DNA from: Caloramator mitchellensis
Lineage (GTDB): Bacteria > Bacillota > Clostridia > Clostridiales > Caloramatoraceae
DNA length: 37,248 bases
Reading direction: 5' to 3'
Assembly (NCBI RefSeq): GCF_001440545.1
Contig: NZ_LKHP01000016.1
Location: 1-37,248, forward strand
Shown here: positions 17,780-26,250 of the stretch, in pieces
How the letters are laid out: each line of letters opens with the position of its first letter
Position numbering within the stretch: the first letter of the stretch is position 1
Made by a program: the position numbers and the translations under genes
Notes under the pieces: generated by a model
The model's input: the letters and a program-made list of their open reading frames with translations, nothing else
Database searches by the model: none
What the model was told of the DNA's origin: nothing

Positions 17780-17808
17780 TTGTAACCTTTCAAAAATTGG
17801 TATATAAT
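17780..17808 (+). promoter_or_regulatory. Sigma-A promoter of lepB
   Basis: TTGTAA and TATAAT are spaced by 17 bp, about 20 nt before the start codon at 17831. Confidence 0.75.
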
Positions 17809-17830
17809 ATCTTTGTTAGGGGGTATTGAC

Positions 17831-18355
17831 ATGAGAGATAGAATATTAACTGAAATCAAAGAATGGGTAATATCCATTGCTATAGCTGCGGTTATTGCAT
17901 TTGCAATAAAGGGATTTATATTTGATATAGTTCAGGTTTCGGGTCCTTCTATGATTCCTACACTGCACGATAACGACAGAGTTGCTATAGAAAAAATAAG
18001 CTTATATACAAAGAGTTTCAAAAGAGGCGAAATAATCATACTTGACCCGGGTGAAAAAGGACGAGGTCTTTATATAAAAAGATTGATTGCTCTACCTGGC
18101 GATAGATTACAGATAAAAAGTGGAAGCGTGTTTATAAACGGCGAAAAGGTAAATGAACCATATCTTTCAGAAGGAACGGAAACATATGCTGAAGAAAATA
18201 TCGATATGATTATTCCTGAAGGATTTGTGTATGTATTAGGCGATAATAGAGAGGTAAGTGAGGATAGCAGATATATAGGTCCAATACCCTTTGATCACAT
18301 AAAGGGGCATGCAATATTTAAAGTATTCCCATTTAGTGACATGAAAAAATTATAA
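17831..18355 (+). CDS. lepB: Signal peptidase I
   Basis: Signal peptidase I cleaves signal peptides of exported proteins on the outer face of the membrane. The 174-residue protein has one N-terminal membrane segment (about residues 13-31), the catalytic serine at Ser40 in SGPSM, the general-base lysine at Lys83 in YIKRLIALPGD, and the box GDNREVSEDSR. This is the short Gram-positive form (SipS-like). The ATG at 17831 follows AGGGGGT at normal spacing. It is monocistronic; a structured RNA gene follows 47 nt later. The exported PstS-type and SLH-type proteins in this window show why such an enzyme is needed, but no direct link is implied. Confidence 0.95.
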   Translation: MRDRILTEIKEWVISIAIAAVIAFAIKGFIFDIVQVSGPSMIPTLHDNDRVAIEKISLYTKSFKRGEIIILDPGEKGRGLYIKRLIALPGDRLQIKSGSVFINGEKVNEPYLSEGTETYAEENIDMIIPEGFVYVLGDNREVSEDSRYIGPIPFDHIKGHAIFKVFPFSDMKKL

Positions 18356-18388
18356 TCATACCATATAAAACAAAACAATTAATATAAA

Positions 18389-18394
18389 TATAGT
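18389..18394 (+). promoter_or_regulatory. Candidate -10 box of the 6S-like RNA
   Basis: TATAGT lies 8-9 nt before the start of the outer stem at 18403, the right distance for a transcription start there. The matching -35 region (around 18366) is poor. Confidence 0.35.
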
Positions 18395-18402
18395 TTTAAA
18401 AT

Positions 18403-18604
18403 AAGCCCCATATAATTTCAAGGTGTCATTCATCTCAAGACTTAGCACCTCTTTCTTTTAGACTATTCAAAAGACTATAATTCTTTATAAGCTATAGAGT
18501 CACTGATTACAGTGGCTTATGCGAATAGGTATTTCGAAAAAAAGAAAAGCTAAGGTGTCTTAGTGAAGTTACCCATGCCATTGAAATTATTAATGGGGCT
18601 TTTG
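18403..18604 (+). ncRNA. ssrS: Structured RNA with 6S RNA-like rod and central bubble
   Basis: The 300-bp gap between lepB and phoU holds an RNA that folds end to end. The outer stem pairs AAGCCCCAT and ATAATTTCAA (18403-18421) with TTGAAATTAT and ATGGGGCTT (18581-18601), 19 bp with one 2-nt bulge. It is followed by a T-run. An open region of roughly 20 nt per side follows. Then GCACCTCTTTCTTTT pairs with AAAAGAAAAG and AGGTGT around a small bulge. Further in, ACTATTC pairs with GAATAGGT, ATAAGC with GCTTAT, and CACTG-ATTA-CAGTG caps the rod. About 200 nt, a closing stem, a large central bubble and an apical rod are the hallmarks of 6S RNA, which binds sigma-A RNA polymerase. The fold is seen in the sequence; the 6S identity is inferred. 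The minus strand could form a similar fold, but the T-run favours plus. Confidence 0.62.
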
Positions 18605-18610
18605 TCCTAA

Positions 18611-18653
18611 TTGACAAACAACTCAAGAAGTCAAGAAATCAAGTGAATGTCAC
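18611..18653 (+). repeat. 43-bp dispersed repeat, copy B
   Basis: Same 43-bp unit as copies A and C, here beginning TTGACAAACAACTC. It starts 6 nt after the T-run of the 6S-like RNA and ends 3 nt before the phoU stop codon. Two bases differ from copy A. Confidence 0.9.
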
Positions 18654-18656
18654 CAA

Positions 18657-19310
18657 TTAGTTAATTTCTTCTAGTTTGCCAGTAACCATGTAGATTATGC
18701 GTTCGCATACGTTTGTTGTGTGGTCAGCAATTCTTTCTAAATATCTTCCAACAAACATAAGTTTTGTGGCCTGCTTTGTAATTTTAGGGTCATCAACAAT
18801 CATTTGAAGCAGTTCATCTATTATTGCCTGGTATATATCGTCTACTTGCTGGTCCATTTCTGCCGCCTTCTTTGCAAGTTCAATGTCTTCCTTTACATAT
18901 GCATCCAGACTAAGCCTAATCATTTCCTGTGCAATTCTCGCCATTCTTGGAATATCAATAAGAGGTTTTATGAGTGGTTCTTTGCCTATTTCCAATGTGA
19001 TTTTAGCAATGTTTACTGCATGGTCTCCAATTCTTTCTAGGTCGGTTATTATTTTTAGCGCTGTTGCAATTGTCCTCAAATCCTTTGCCAAAGGCTGCTG
19101 AAGTGCTAAAAGCTTCATACAATCCATTTCTATTTCTATATCCATTGAATCAATTTTGTCGTCCTCCAATGCAATTTTTGAAGCAGCTTCTAAATCCTGT
19201 TCCTTTAAAGATGTAACGGCCATATCTACTATTGATTCTACAAGCGAACCCATTCTAAGTAATTTGTGTTTCACATCTTCAAGTTGATGTTGAAAGTGCA
19301 ATCTTGTCAT
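18657..19310 (-). CDS. phoU: Phosphate uptake regulator PhoU
   Basis: PhoU links the Pst transporter to the PhoR/PhoP signalling pair and restrains phosphate uptake. The 217-residue protein consists of two three-helix bundles, each with the metal-binding signature. The first has EIEMDCMKLLALQQP and DLRTIATALKIITDLERIGDHAVNIA (in blocks), and the second has the matching FVGRYLERIADHTTNVCE. It is the last gene of pstSCAB-phoU, 15 nt after pstB. No phoPR genes lie within the window. Confidence 0.95.
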   Translation of the reverse strand: MTRLHFQHQLEDVKHKLLRMGSLVESIVDMAVTSLKEQDLEAASKIALEDDKIDSMDIEIEMDCMKLLALQQPLAKDLRTIATALKIITDLERIGDHAVNIAKITLEIGKEPLIKPLIDIPRMARIAQEMIRLSLDAYVKEDIELAKKAAEMDQQVDDIYQAIIDELLQMIVDDPKITKQATKLMFVGRYLERIADHTTNVCERIIYMVTGKLEEIN

Positions 19311-19325
19311 GAAAATCTCTCCTTT

Positions 19326-20081
19326 TTAACCGAATCTACCTGTAATATAATCCTCTGTTCTTTTGTCCCTCGGGTTTTCGAATATTTTGTCGGTTCTGTC
19401 ATACTCAATTACTTCACCACTTAAGAAAAATGCCGTCTGGTCAGAAATTCTTGCTGCCTGCTGCATCGAATGAGTCACTATAATTATAGTATACTCCTTC
19501 TTAAGTTCTAATAAAAGCTCTTCTATCTTCATAGTTGAAATAGGATCAAGGGCAGAAGTAGGCTCATCCATTAGAACAACATCAGGTTGCATAGCAATTG
19601 CCCTTGCAATGCATAATCTTTGCTGCTGCCCACCTGAAAGCTCTAAAGCAGATTTATAAATCTTATCTTTAACTTCATCATAGAGTGCTACTGATTTTAG
19701 CGTTTTTTCAACTACTTCATCAAGAATATCCTTCTTGTTAACTCCGTTATTTCTCAATCCATACACAATGTTTTCATATATAGTTTTAGGAAATGGATTT
19801 GGTTTTTGAAATACCATTCCAATTCTTCTTCTTAGCTCAACAGGATCTATTTCTTTAGAATAAATATTTTTTCCTTCGAATAATATTTCACCTTCAACCT
19901 TAGTATTTTCTATAAAATCATTCATCCTGTTCAAAGTTCTCAGAAATGTTGATTTACCGCAACCGGATGGACCGATAAATGCAGTTATATTGTTTTTGTA
20001 TATATCCATATTTATATTTTTTAGAGCCAAATTATTACCGTAATAAAAATTCAAGTTTCTTACATTTAATACAGTTTCCAT
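19326..20081 (-). CDS. pstB: Phosphate ABC transporter ATP-binding protein
   Basis: PstB powers high-affinity phosphate import. The 251-residue ATPase has Walker [10 protein letters not shown], signature LSGGQQQR and Walker [14 protein letters not shown]. The PstB-specific stretch [10 protein letters not shown] follows Walker A, and [16 protein letters not shown] is the Q-loop region typical of this subfamily. It lies 9 nt after pstA and 15 nt before phoU. Confidence 0.97.
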   Translation of the reverse strand: METVLNVRNLNFYYGNNLALKNINMDIYKNNITAFIGPSGCGKSTFLRTLNRMNDFIENTKVEGEILFEGKNIYSKEIDPVELRRRIGMVFQKPNPFPKTIYENIVYGLRNNGVNKKDILDEVVEKTLKSVALYDEVKDKIYKSALELSGGQQQRLCIARAIAMQPDVVLMDEPTSALDPISTMKIEELLLELKKEYTIIIVTHSMQQAARISDQTAFFLSGEVIEYDRTDKIFENPRDKRTEDYITGRFG

Positions 20082-20090
20082 ATTATCCTC

Positions 20091-20960
20091 CTAGTCCTTC
20101 ATTCTAATTTGATATTTATTTCTTAAGATTATTGCTATGGAATTGACAGATAGAAGTATTGCTAGTAAAACTATAATTCCAGCGGCTGCAACGTTTTGAA
20201 ACTCTCTTTTAGGCATACTAGACCAATTGAATATTTGTATAGGCAAAACTGTAAACTGATCAAACGGAGTTGCAGGTATAAATGACACATATGCTAAAGC
20301 TCCAACTACTATCAAAGGAGCTGCCTCACCCAAAGCCCTGGAAATTCCAAGAATTGTTCCCGTTAAAATTCCCGGAATCGAATAAGGAAGTATTACACCT
20401 GTTATAGTCTGCCATTTAGTAGTTCCGAGTGCATAGGATGCCTGCTTTAATGATGTAGGAACTGTTCTTAGTGCCTCCTGCGAAGATATAATAATAGTTG
20501 GCAAAATCAAAAGAGACATTGTAAGTGCTCCAGCTAAAATACTTCTTCCAAAACCTAATGCTCTTACAAAAACTGCAAGTCCAAGCATACCGTAAATAAT
20601 TGCTGGAACTCCAGCTAGATTTGCAATATTTAATTTAATGAATTCTGTAAATCTGTTCTCCTTTGCATATTCCTCAAGATAAATAGCTGTTCCAACACCT
20701 ATTGGAAAAGCAATTATGGCCGTTAATACAATGAGCCACAAACTTCCTAGTAGAGCCGGGAAGATTCCTGCCTTTTTAGGAAATCTTGAAGGGAAATTAG
20801 TTATAAATTCAATACTCAACCATCTAAGTCCTTTGTTTAAAATACTATATAGTAGTATTGCAAGCACTATAATCCCAAACAATGTGCAAGCAAAGATAAT
20901 TGCATGAAAAATAGAATTTTTAAATTTTCTTCTTTTAATTCTTTGAGACTCATTCATCAA
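20091..20960 (-). CDS. pstA: Phosphate ABC transporter permease PstA
   Basis: A 289-residue inner-membrane permease with about six membrane segments. The coupling motif EALRTVPTSLKQASYALGTTKWQT contacts PstB, and GISRALGEAAPLIVVGA is the usual late motif. The ATG overlaps the pstC stop codon, so translation is coupled. Confidence 0.95.
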   Translation of the reverse strand: MMNESQRIKRRKFKNSIFHAIIFACTLFGIIVLAILLYSILNKGLRWLSIEFITNFPSRFPKKAGIFPALLGSLWLIVLTAIIAFPIGVGTAIYLEEYAKENRFTEFIKLNIANLAGVPAIIYGMLGLAVFVRALGFGRSILAGALTMSLLILPTIIISSQEALRTVPTSLKQASYALGTTKWQTITGVILPYSIPGILTGTILGISRALGEAAPLIVVGALAYVSFIPATPFDQFTVLPIQIFNWSSMPKREFQNVAAAGIIVLLAILLSVNSIAIILRNKYQIRMKD

Positions 20961-21862
20961 TATGCCCTCCTGTACTTTCTCATGACATATCTGGAAATTA
21001 CGTTTAACATCAATGTCATAATGAAAAGTAATGCCCCTACTGCGAAGAGTGTTCTATACCCTATTGACCCGTAAGGCACATCTCCCATACTAATTTGTAC
21101 TATATACCCCGTCATAGTTTGAATGCTCTCAAGTGGGTTTAATGTCATTTTGGGAGTTGATCCTGCTGCCATTGCAACTATCATAGTTTCTCCAACCGCT
21201 CTTGAGATTGCAAGTATAAATGATGCTATTATTGTTGGTAGAGCTGCAGGAACAACTATTTGAGTTGCAACTTCTAGTTTAGTAGCCCCAAGACCATAAG
21301 CTCCGAGTCTTAATGAATCTGGCACTGCCATCATGGCATCTTCACTTAGAGATGAAACAAGTGGGACAGTCATTATTCCTACAGCAATGCCTGCACTCAG
21401 GGCATTATATACACTTACTTCTGGGAAAATGGATTTTATGATTGGAGTTATAACAGTTAGAGCAAAATATCCATATACAATCGATGGAATTCCTGCAAGT
21501 ATTTCAAGCGTTGGTTTAAGTATTTTTCTTACCCTTTTAGGTGCATATTCACTCAGATAAATTGCACTTCCAAGTCCTATTGGTATAGAAATAATACTTG
21601 ATATTATAACTATTAGAGTAGTTCCTAATACTAATGGCAATACTCCAAATCTTGGCGGTTGGAAAAGCGGTGTCCATTCCCTACCTGTTAGGAACTCTAC
21701 TATCGGAACTTTAGAGAAAAACTGGACTGTTTCTTCAAAAAGTGAAAAAATAATTCCTAATGTCGTAAAAATAGAAATGGTACCCAAAAAAGTTAGGAAT
21801 ACCTTTATTATTTTTTCTCTTTTTTTCATGTTCTCTTTACTGGAAAACTGAATCTTTTTCAT
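20957..21862 (-). CDS. pstC: Phosphate ABC transporter permease PstC
   Basis: A 301-residue permease that pairs with PstA. Membrane segments begin at about residue 18. The coupling motif EDAMMAVPDSLRLGAYGLGATK and the PstC stretch AISRAVGETMIVAMAAGS are clear. The start has AAGGGAG upstream. A hairpin separates it from pstS, consistent with a higher level of the binding protein than of the membrane part. Confidence 0.95.
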   Translation of the reverse strand: MKKIQFSSKENMKKREKIIKVFLTFLGTISIFTTLGIIFSLFEETVQFFSKVPIVEFLTGREWTPLFQPPRFGVLPLVLGTTLIVIISSIISIPIGLGSAIYLSEYAPKRVRKILKPTLEILAGIPSIVYGYFALTVITPIIKSIFPEVSVYNALSAGIAVGIMTVPLVSSLSEDAMMAVPDSLRLGAYGLGATKLEVATQIVVPAALPTIIASFILAISRAVGETMIVAMAAGSTPKMTLNPLESIQTMTGYIVQISMGDVPYGSIGYRTLFAVGALLFIMTLMLNVISRYVMRKYRRAY

Positions 21863-21890
21863 TTCTTTCTCCCTTCTTTACGTGGCTATA

Positions 21891-21908
21891 GGCACCCAAT
21901 AGGGTGCC
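21891..21908 (-). other. Intercistronic hairpin between pstS and pstC
   Basis: A perfect 7-bp stem GGCACCC/GGGTGCC closes a 4-base loop just after the pstS stop. No T-run follows, so it is more likely to be an mRNA-stabilising or attenuating element, common after binding-protein genes, than a full terminator. Confidence 0.6.
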
Positions 21909-21913
21909 TCAGA

Positions 21914-22819
21914 TTATTTTATTTTGTTAAGTTGTTCTTGATACTTAGCATCATCTAGAGGTACATAGCCTACTTCTTCAACTAAATCCTTTGCTTTTTC
22001 TAGATAGAATTTAACAAATGTCTTTAATTCAGGTCTTTCAAGTGCTTTAGTATTCACATATATAAACAGTGGTCTTGAAAGCGGTTTATAGTTACCATTC
22101 TTAATATTTTCAGTTGTTGCTTCTATCCCATTTATTTTTAGTGCTTTTAGTTTATCTTTGTTCTCTTCATAGTAAGAATGACCAAAGAAACCCATCGCAA
22201 ACTTATCTCCTTCTACACCCTGTACCAAAACGTTGTCGTCTTCGCTTGCTGTATAATCTGTTCTTATTCTCTTTTCTTCTCCATTTATTTCAGCTGTAAA
22301 GTAATCAAATGTTCCAGAATCCGTTCCTGGACCATATAATTTAATCTTTTCCTTTGGCCATTCAGGTCTTACATCACTCCAGTAAACAACTTTTGAATCC
22401 TTATCCCAAATTAACTTCAACTCATCTGTTGTAATATCGTCTACCCAGTTATTTTCTGGATTTACTACTACTGCTATTCCATCATACGCAACTTCTAATT
22501 CCATCATATCTATTCCATTTGTCTTTGCTTTATCTAATTCTTCTTGCTTAACCTTTCTTGAAGCATCGTTTATGTCAGTTTCACCAACAACAAACTTTTT
22601 AAAACCGCCGCCAGTTCCTGAAATACCAACTGTTATACTTACATCTGGGTTTTCCTTGTTAAACTCTTCTGCTACTGCTTGAGTTATAGGATAAACAGTG
22701 CTTGAACCGTCAATTTTAACTATTCCCGCCAGATTAGATTCTTTTTTTGGTGCACATGCTGTAAATGATAAAGTTAATATCCCTGCTAATAATCCTGTTA
22801 AAATTTTTTTGCTATTCAT
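21914..22819 (-). CDS. pstS: Phosphate-binding lipoprotein PstS
   Basis: PstS captures phosphate outside the membrane and delivers it to PstCA. The 301-residue protein has a lipoprotein signal peptide ending in LSFTAC, with Cys22 as the lipid-modified residue. The mature part starts with the phosphate-loop motif DGSSTVYPITQAVAEEF and contains SGTGGGFKKFVVGETDIN and GPGTDSGTFDYFT, the segments that line the phosphate site. It is the first gene of the operon, behind Pho-box-like direct repeats. Confidence 0.97.
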   Translation of the reverse strand: MNSKKILTGLLAGILTLSFTACAPKKESNLAGIVKIDGSSTVYPITQAVAEEFNKENPDVSITVGISGTGGGFKKFVVGETDINDASRKVKQEELDKAKTNGIDMMELEVAYDGIAVVVNPENNWVDDITTDELKLIWDKDSKVVYWSDVRPEWPKEKIKLYGPGTDSGTFDYFTAEINGEEKRIRTDYTASEDDNVLVQGVEGDKFAMGFFGHSYYEENKDKLKALKINGIEATTENIKNGNYKPLSRPLFIYVNTKALERPELKTFVKFYLEKAKDLVEEVGYVPLDDAKYQEQLNKIK

Positions 22820-22866
22820 ATTAAATCCCCTTTCTATTGGAATTCATTTTACACCTTAATTTTAAT

Positions 22867-22913
22867 TGTTAGAATTGTTAAGAACTATCAAGATTATGTT
22901 AAACCATTGTTAA
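22867..22913 (-). promoter_or_regulatory. Array of five Pho-box-like repeats upstream of pstS
   Basis: On the minus strand TTAACA, TTAACA, TTGATA, TTAACA and CTAACA begin at 11, 11, 10 and 9 nt intervals. Tandem TTAACA-type hexamers at one-turn spacing are the binding pattern of PhoP/PhoB response regulators. A TAAAAT -10 candidate lies at 22846-22851. Confidence 0.75.
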
Positions 22914-22983
22914 ATGATTATATATTTATTATGCAAATCTAAGGCGTATTTAATGCTTAAACTGTTAATTAACAAAAAATTCA

Positions 22984-22998
22984 TGGAACATTATTCCA
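22984..22998 (+). promoter_or_regulatory. Inverted repeat in the promoter region of the SLH protein gene
   Basis: TGGAA-CATTA-TTCCA is a perfect 5-5-5 inverted repeat. A TATAGT -10 candidate starts at 23003, so the repeat would sit between the -35 and -10 regions. It is a possible operator for an unidentified regulator. Confidence 0.35.
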
Positions 22999-23041
22999 AT
23001 ATATAGTGTCAAATTGTTAAGTGTGAAAGGGGGAATTTAGC

Positions 23042-25111
23042 ATGAAGAGGTTGTTGTCGATATTATTATCTTTAGCCATTGCCTTTGGTTTGTTTGTAAA
23101 GGTTAATGCAGCTACAACAGAGAAAATAGATTTAAAAAGTGCAATACTTATAGCTAAGTCAAGCTTTGAATTCAATGATAAAAATCTTGATTTCAGGTAT
23201 GAACTTACAAATTACAATAATAAAAGTATATGGAACCTTAATTGGAGCAGTAAAAACAGCAACATATCGATTCAGGTTGATGCAAACCATGGATATGTTA
23301 TATCCATGTATTCCTATGATGGGAATATGAAGCCTTGGAGCAAAATACCCAAATTCTCTAAAGAAAAAGCAAGGGAAATAGCTGAAGCTAAAATAAAAAA
23401 GTTAGTTGGAGAAAAATTCAGCGAGTTTATATTTGTTGATAATATGGAAACTTCTTTGTATTCAAATACTTATGATTTTAGATATGTAAGAAAGGTAAAT
23501 GGCATTGAATATAGGGATAATTTCATAAATATCTCATTAGAACGTAATACACTGAAAGTTATTAATTATGCCTTTGAATATGACCATTATTCCCTTCCAG
23601 GTCTTCAAAATGTTATTTCATTAGAAAAGGCAAAGAGTATTTTTGATGACAAGATGGGATTGGAATTGTCATATTCAATATATTACGATTATGACAAAAA
23701 GGAAAGAAACATCAAGTTAATTTATACTCCTAAAAATAATGTTTTTCCAATAGACGCCTTTACAGGAGAAATAGTAAAAAACAATATTATATATGCAAAT
23801 GAAAAGTCAATGGGAGGAAAAGGCGGAGATGCACAGGTTCTAACTCCACAGGAGATTAAAGCTATAGACGAAAATAAAAATTTGATTTCAAAGGAAAAGG
23901 TTGAGGAAATACTATCTAATAAATTTGGTCTGACAGGAGAATTTAAGAATGAATATCTGAGTTTAAGTTATGACATGTATACAAATCGTTATGTTTGGTC
24001 TGTTGGATACTCAAAAAATGCAGATGATAAATTAAAATACTATTACTTAAGTGCTTCAATTGACGCCGTAACTGGTGAGATTTTATATTATTCCAAAGGT
24101 TATCCTTATATTGAGGAAAAAGATAAAACTCCAAAGTATAGTAAGGAAGAATGCAGAAAAATTGCTGAAGATTTTATAAAATCTATGCAGCCTGACAGGT
24201 TTAATCAAACTAAATATAAGGAAAATATTGAATACAATGGAACTAATCAATATTATTTTAGCTATGTGAGAATTCATCAAAATGTTTCAGTTTTAAACCA
24301 AGGATTTAATTTAGGTGTAAATCCATATGATGGTCAAATTATAAGCTACAGTATGAACTGGAGCGATGTCATTTTTCCATCAATTGAAGGAGTAATAAGC
24401 AAAGATAAGGCACTTGAGATACTCTTTTCAAAAAACCCATTTGGTTTAAATTATGTAAGATATTATGATTATTCAAAGATGGTTTCATATTCAACTAAAT
24501 TGGTTTATACTTTTAAATCCTCAAGCTTTAACATAGATGCAAAAACTGGAGATATGTTAGACTACAACGGTAAGATAGTTATAGAAAACAAAAAGGTAAC
24601 ATTTACTGATATAAAGAATAGCCCATATAATAATGACATTAATATTCTTACTGATATTGGAATAATTGATGATAAAACAGATAAATTTAATCCAAATCAG
24701 ATGATTAAGCAAAAGGATTTTATTAAATATTTAGTAAGAACATTAGAGCCTGTTTATGTTATTTACACAGAAGATGCTTCAAAAGAATATGACAACTATT
24801 ATCAAATTGCAATTCAAAAGGGAATAATAACCGAAAAGGAAAAGAATCCTAATTCAAATGTTACAAGGCAGGATGCAGCAAAGTGGATAATAAAGGCTAT
24901 GGGCGGTGGATTTGTAGCTGAACTTTCAAATCTTTATACATTAAACTTTAAGGATGCTAAATTAATTTCTAAGAATTACAAAGGATATATAGCAATTGCA
25001 AATGAATTAAAAATAATAACTCCTGTTAAGGGATTCTTCCAACCAAAGCAACCAATAACAAAGGGCGAAGCTGCAAGAATACTTGTTAATTACCTGAAGG
25101 TTGAAAAATAA
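23042..25111 (+). CDS. Exported protein with YcdB/PepSY-like repeats and C-terminal SLH domains
   Basis: A 689-residue secreted protein. A signal peptide occupies about residues 1-23 (cleavage after VNA). Residues 25-265 and 275-525 are two long homologous units resembling the YcdB/YcdC repeat: each contains smaller PepSY-like units with a lysine/alanine helix (KAREIAEAKI, EECRKIAEDFI) followed by a DAxTGEI- or NPYDGQI-type turn. Residues 530-689 hold SLH-type segments (FTDIKNSPYNNDINILTDIG, ending TKGEAARILVNYLK) that would attach it to the cell wall polymer. GAAAGGGGG precedes the ATG. PepSY-like domains are often thought to modulate proteases, but this gene's target is unknown. Confidence 0.82.
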   Translation: MKRLLSILLSLAIAFGLFVKVNAATTEKIDLKSAILIAKSSFEFNDKNLDFRYELTNYNNKSIWNLNWSSKNSNISIQVDANHGYVISMYSYDGNMKPWSKIPKFSKEKAREIAEAKIKKLVGEKFSEFIFVDNMETSLYSNTYDFRYVRKVNGIEYRDNFINISLERNTLKVINYAFEYDHYSLPGLQNVISLEKAKSIFDDKMGLELSYSIYYDYDKKERNIKLIYTPKNNVFPIDAFTGEIVKNNIIYANEKSMGGKGGDAQVLTPQEIKAIDENKNLISKEKVEEILSNKFGLTGEFKNEYLSLSYDMYTNRYVWSVGYSKNADDKLKYYYLSASIDAVTGEILYYSKGYPYIEEKDKTPKYSKEECRKIAEDFIKSMQPDRFNQTKYKENIEYNGTNQYYFSYVRIHQNVSVLNQGFNLGVNPYDGQIISYSMNWSDVIFPSIEGVISKDKALEILFSKNPFGLNYVRYYDYSKMVSYSTKLVYTFKSSSFNIDAKTGDMLDYNGKIVIENKKVTFTDIKNSPYNNDINILTDIGIIDDKTDKFNPNQMIKQKDFIKYLVRTLEPVYVIYTEDASKEYDNYYQIAIQKGIITEKEKNPNSNVTRQDAAKWIIKAMGGGFVAELSNLYTLNFKDAKLISKNYKGYIAIANELKIITPVKGFFQPKQPITKGEAARILVNYLKVEK

Positions 25112-25153
25112 ATATGGTTTTCTTCTCTATTAATATAAATTAACCCTATTAAA

Positions 25154-25178
25154 CTGCCTCATTGGAGGCAGCTTTTTT
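25154..25178 (+). terminator. Terminator after the SLH protein gene
   Basis: Stem CTGCCTC/GAGGCAG with loop ATTG, followed by CTTTTTTATT. Confidence 0.85.
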
Positions 25179-25247
25179 ATTATTTATAGAAACTAATAAA
25201 ATAATATTGTATAATTAAATTATACTTTTTAGAAGGGAACGATTTTT

Positions 25248-25436
25248 ATGAAAAAATTTCTTATAAATATAGCTTTCTTAGCATTAATTCTTATCATTAC
25301 TTTTTTTGGTTTAGGACCTGTATTGTTTGCCGACGGTTCTAAGGTAGAAAGAACATTAACCTTTGTTTTTGTTCTAATTTTATATGTTTTAGTAATTTCT
25401 TTGTATAATAAATTATTGCACTATATAAATAGATAG
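25248..25436 (+). CDS. Small two-helix membrane protein, unknown function
   Basis: A 62-residue protein with two hydrophobic segments, about residues 5-27 and 37-55, joined by a short polar loop (ADGSKVERT). AGAAGGGAA lies upstream of the ATG at reasonable spacing, and a TATAAT sequence lies about 35 nt upstream of the start. It has its own terminator downstream. No family is recognised. Its independent signals support a real gene, but the short length keeps some doubt. Confidence 0.6.
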   Translation: MKKFLINIAFLALILIITFFGLGPVLFADGSKVERTLTFVFVLILYVLVISLYNKLLHYINR

Positions 25437-25462
25437 GTGGGAAATGCCCACCTTATATTTTT
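25435..25462. terminator. Terminator between the small membrane gene and the ABC exporter operon
   Basis: Stem AGGTGGG/CCCACCT with a 5-base loop. It is followed on the plus strand by TATATTTTT; the minus-strand exit is only weakly T-rich. It overlaps the stop codons of both convergent genes. Confidence 0.7.
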
Positions 25463-26250
25463 GCTTCTAAAAGATTAGCTGATTCATACCTTTTTAGTCC
25501 GGCATAAAATGTCTTATAAGATAAAGCTAGGAAAACTATCGCCGAAATTATAACAATTATAGTATCTTTTAAACTAAAACTTTTGAAAATGCTAACTGGC
25601 AGGTATATTGAAAAACCTACAGGAACCACAGAGTAAAATATAAATTTAAAATACTTGTTGAGTATTCCCTCTGGATAGGTTGAAAAGGAAATAAAAAACG
25701 AATCTACAGCCCTTTTGGTGCTGTCTACATTTCCAAAATAAAAAGCGAGTGAGTTTAGAATAAGAAGCATAGAAAAATAAATTATTGCTCCTGTTATAGT
25801 GAATAAAGTAAAAAGTATAAAATCGATTAGTGAATATCTTCCAGATAAAAACAATAGAATATACCCATATGCCAAATCACCCCAAGCAGAAACCTCCATC
25901 TTTGATGCTGCAGCATTTAAAACTACATCCACAGGCTGAATCAAGTAGCTATCAAGCCTTCCAGAAATAATGAATTCTGATAGTTCTCTTAAGTTGCCAA
26001 ACAATATATAGGTAAGCCCAAAACTTGAAGATGCAAGCCCCCATAGAATAATAACATCTGAAAATCCATAACCACCTATCTTATTGACATTTTTATAAAT
26101 AACCCACCAGAATATCAAAAATGAGCCATTATTTAAAATCATTCCAAAAATCTGAATTAAAAAACTAGCCTTATATTCCATGCTGCTCTTTAAATTATAT
26201 TTCATATATACTAATATCAATTTTAAATGCCTTCTAACCGCCATTAACAT
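25453..26250 (-). CDS. ABC-2 type exporter permease (COG3694-like)
   Basis: A 265-residue membrane protein with six hydrophobic segments and the ABC-2 exporter-permease layout. The region RELSEFIISGRLDSYLIQPVDVVLN is characteristic of the DUF990/COG3694 group. Such permeases form heterodimers with a COG4587-type partner, here encoded immediately upstream with a 17-nt overlap. Related systems have been described as drug or viologen exporters. The substrate is not evident. It is the last gene of the GNAT-ATPase-permease-permease operon. Confidence 0.85.
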   Translation of the reverse strand: MLMAVRRHLKLILVYMKYNLKSSMEYKASFLIQIFGMILNNGSFLIFWWVIYKNVNKIGGYGFSDVIILWGLASSSFGLTYILFGNLRELSEFIISGRLDSYLIQPVDVVLNAAASKMEVSAWGDLAYGYILLFLSGRYSLIDFILFTLFTITGAIIYFSMLLILNSLAFYFGNVDSTKRAVDSFFISFSTYPEGILNKYFKFIFYSVVPVGFSIYLPVSIFKSFSLKDTIIVIISAIVFLALSYKTFYAGLKRYESANLLEAKI

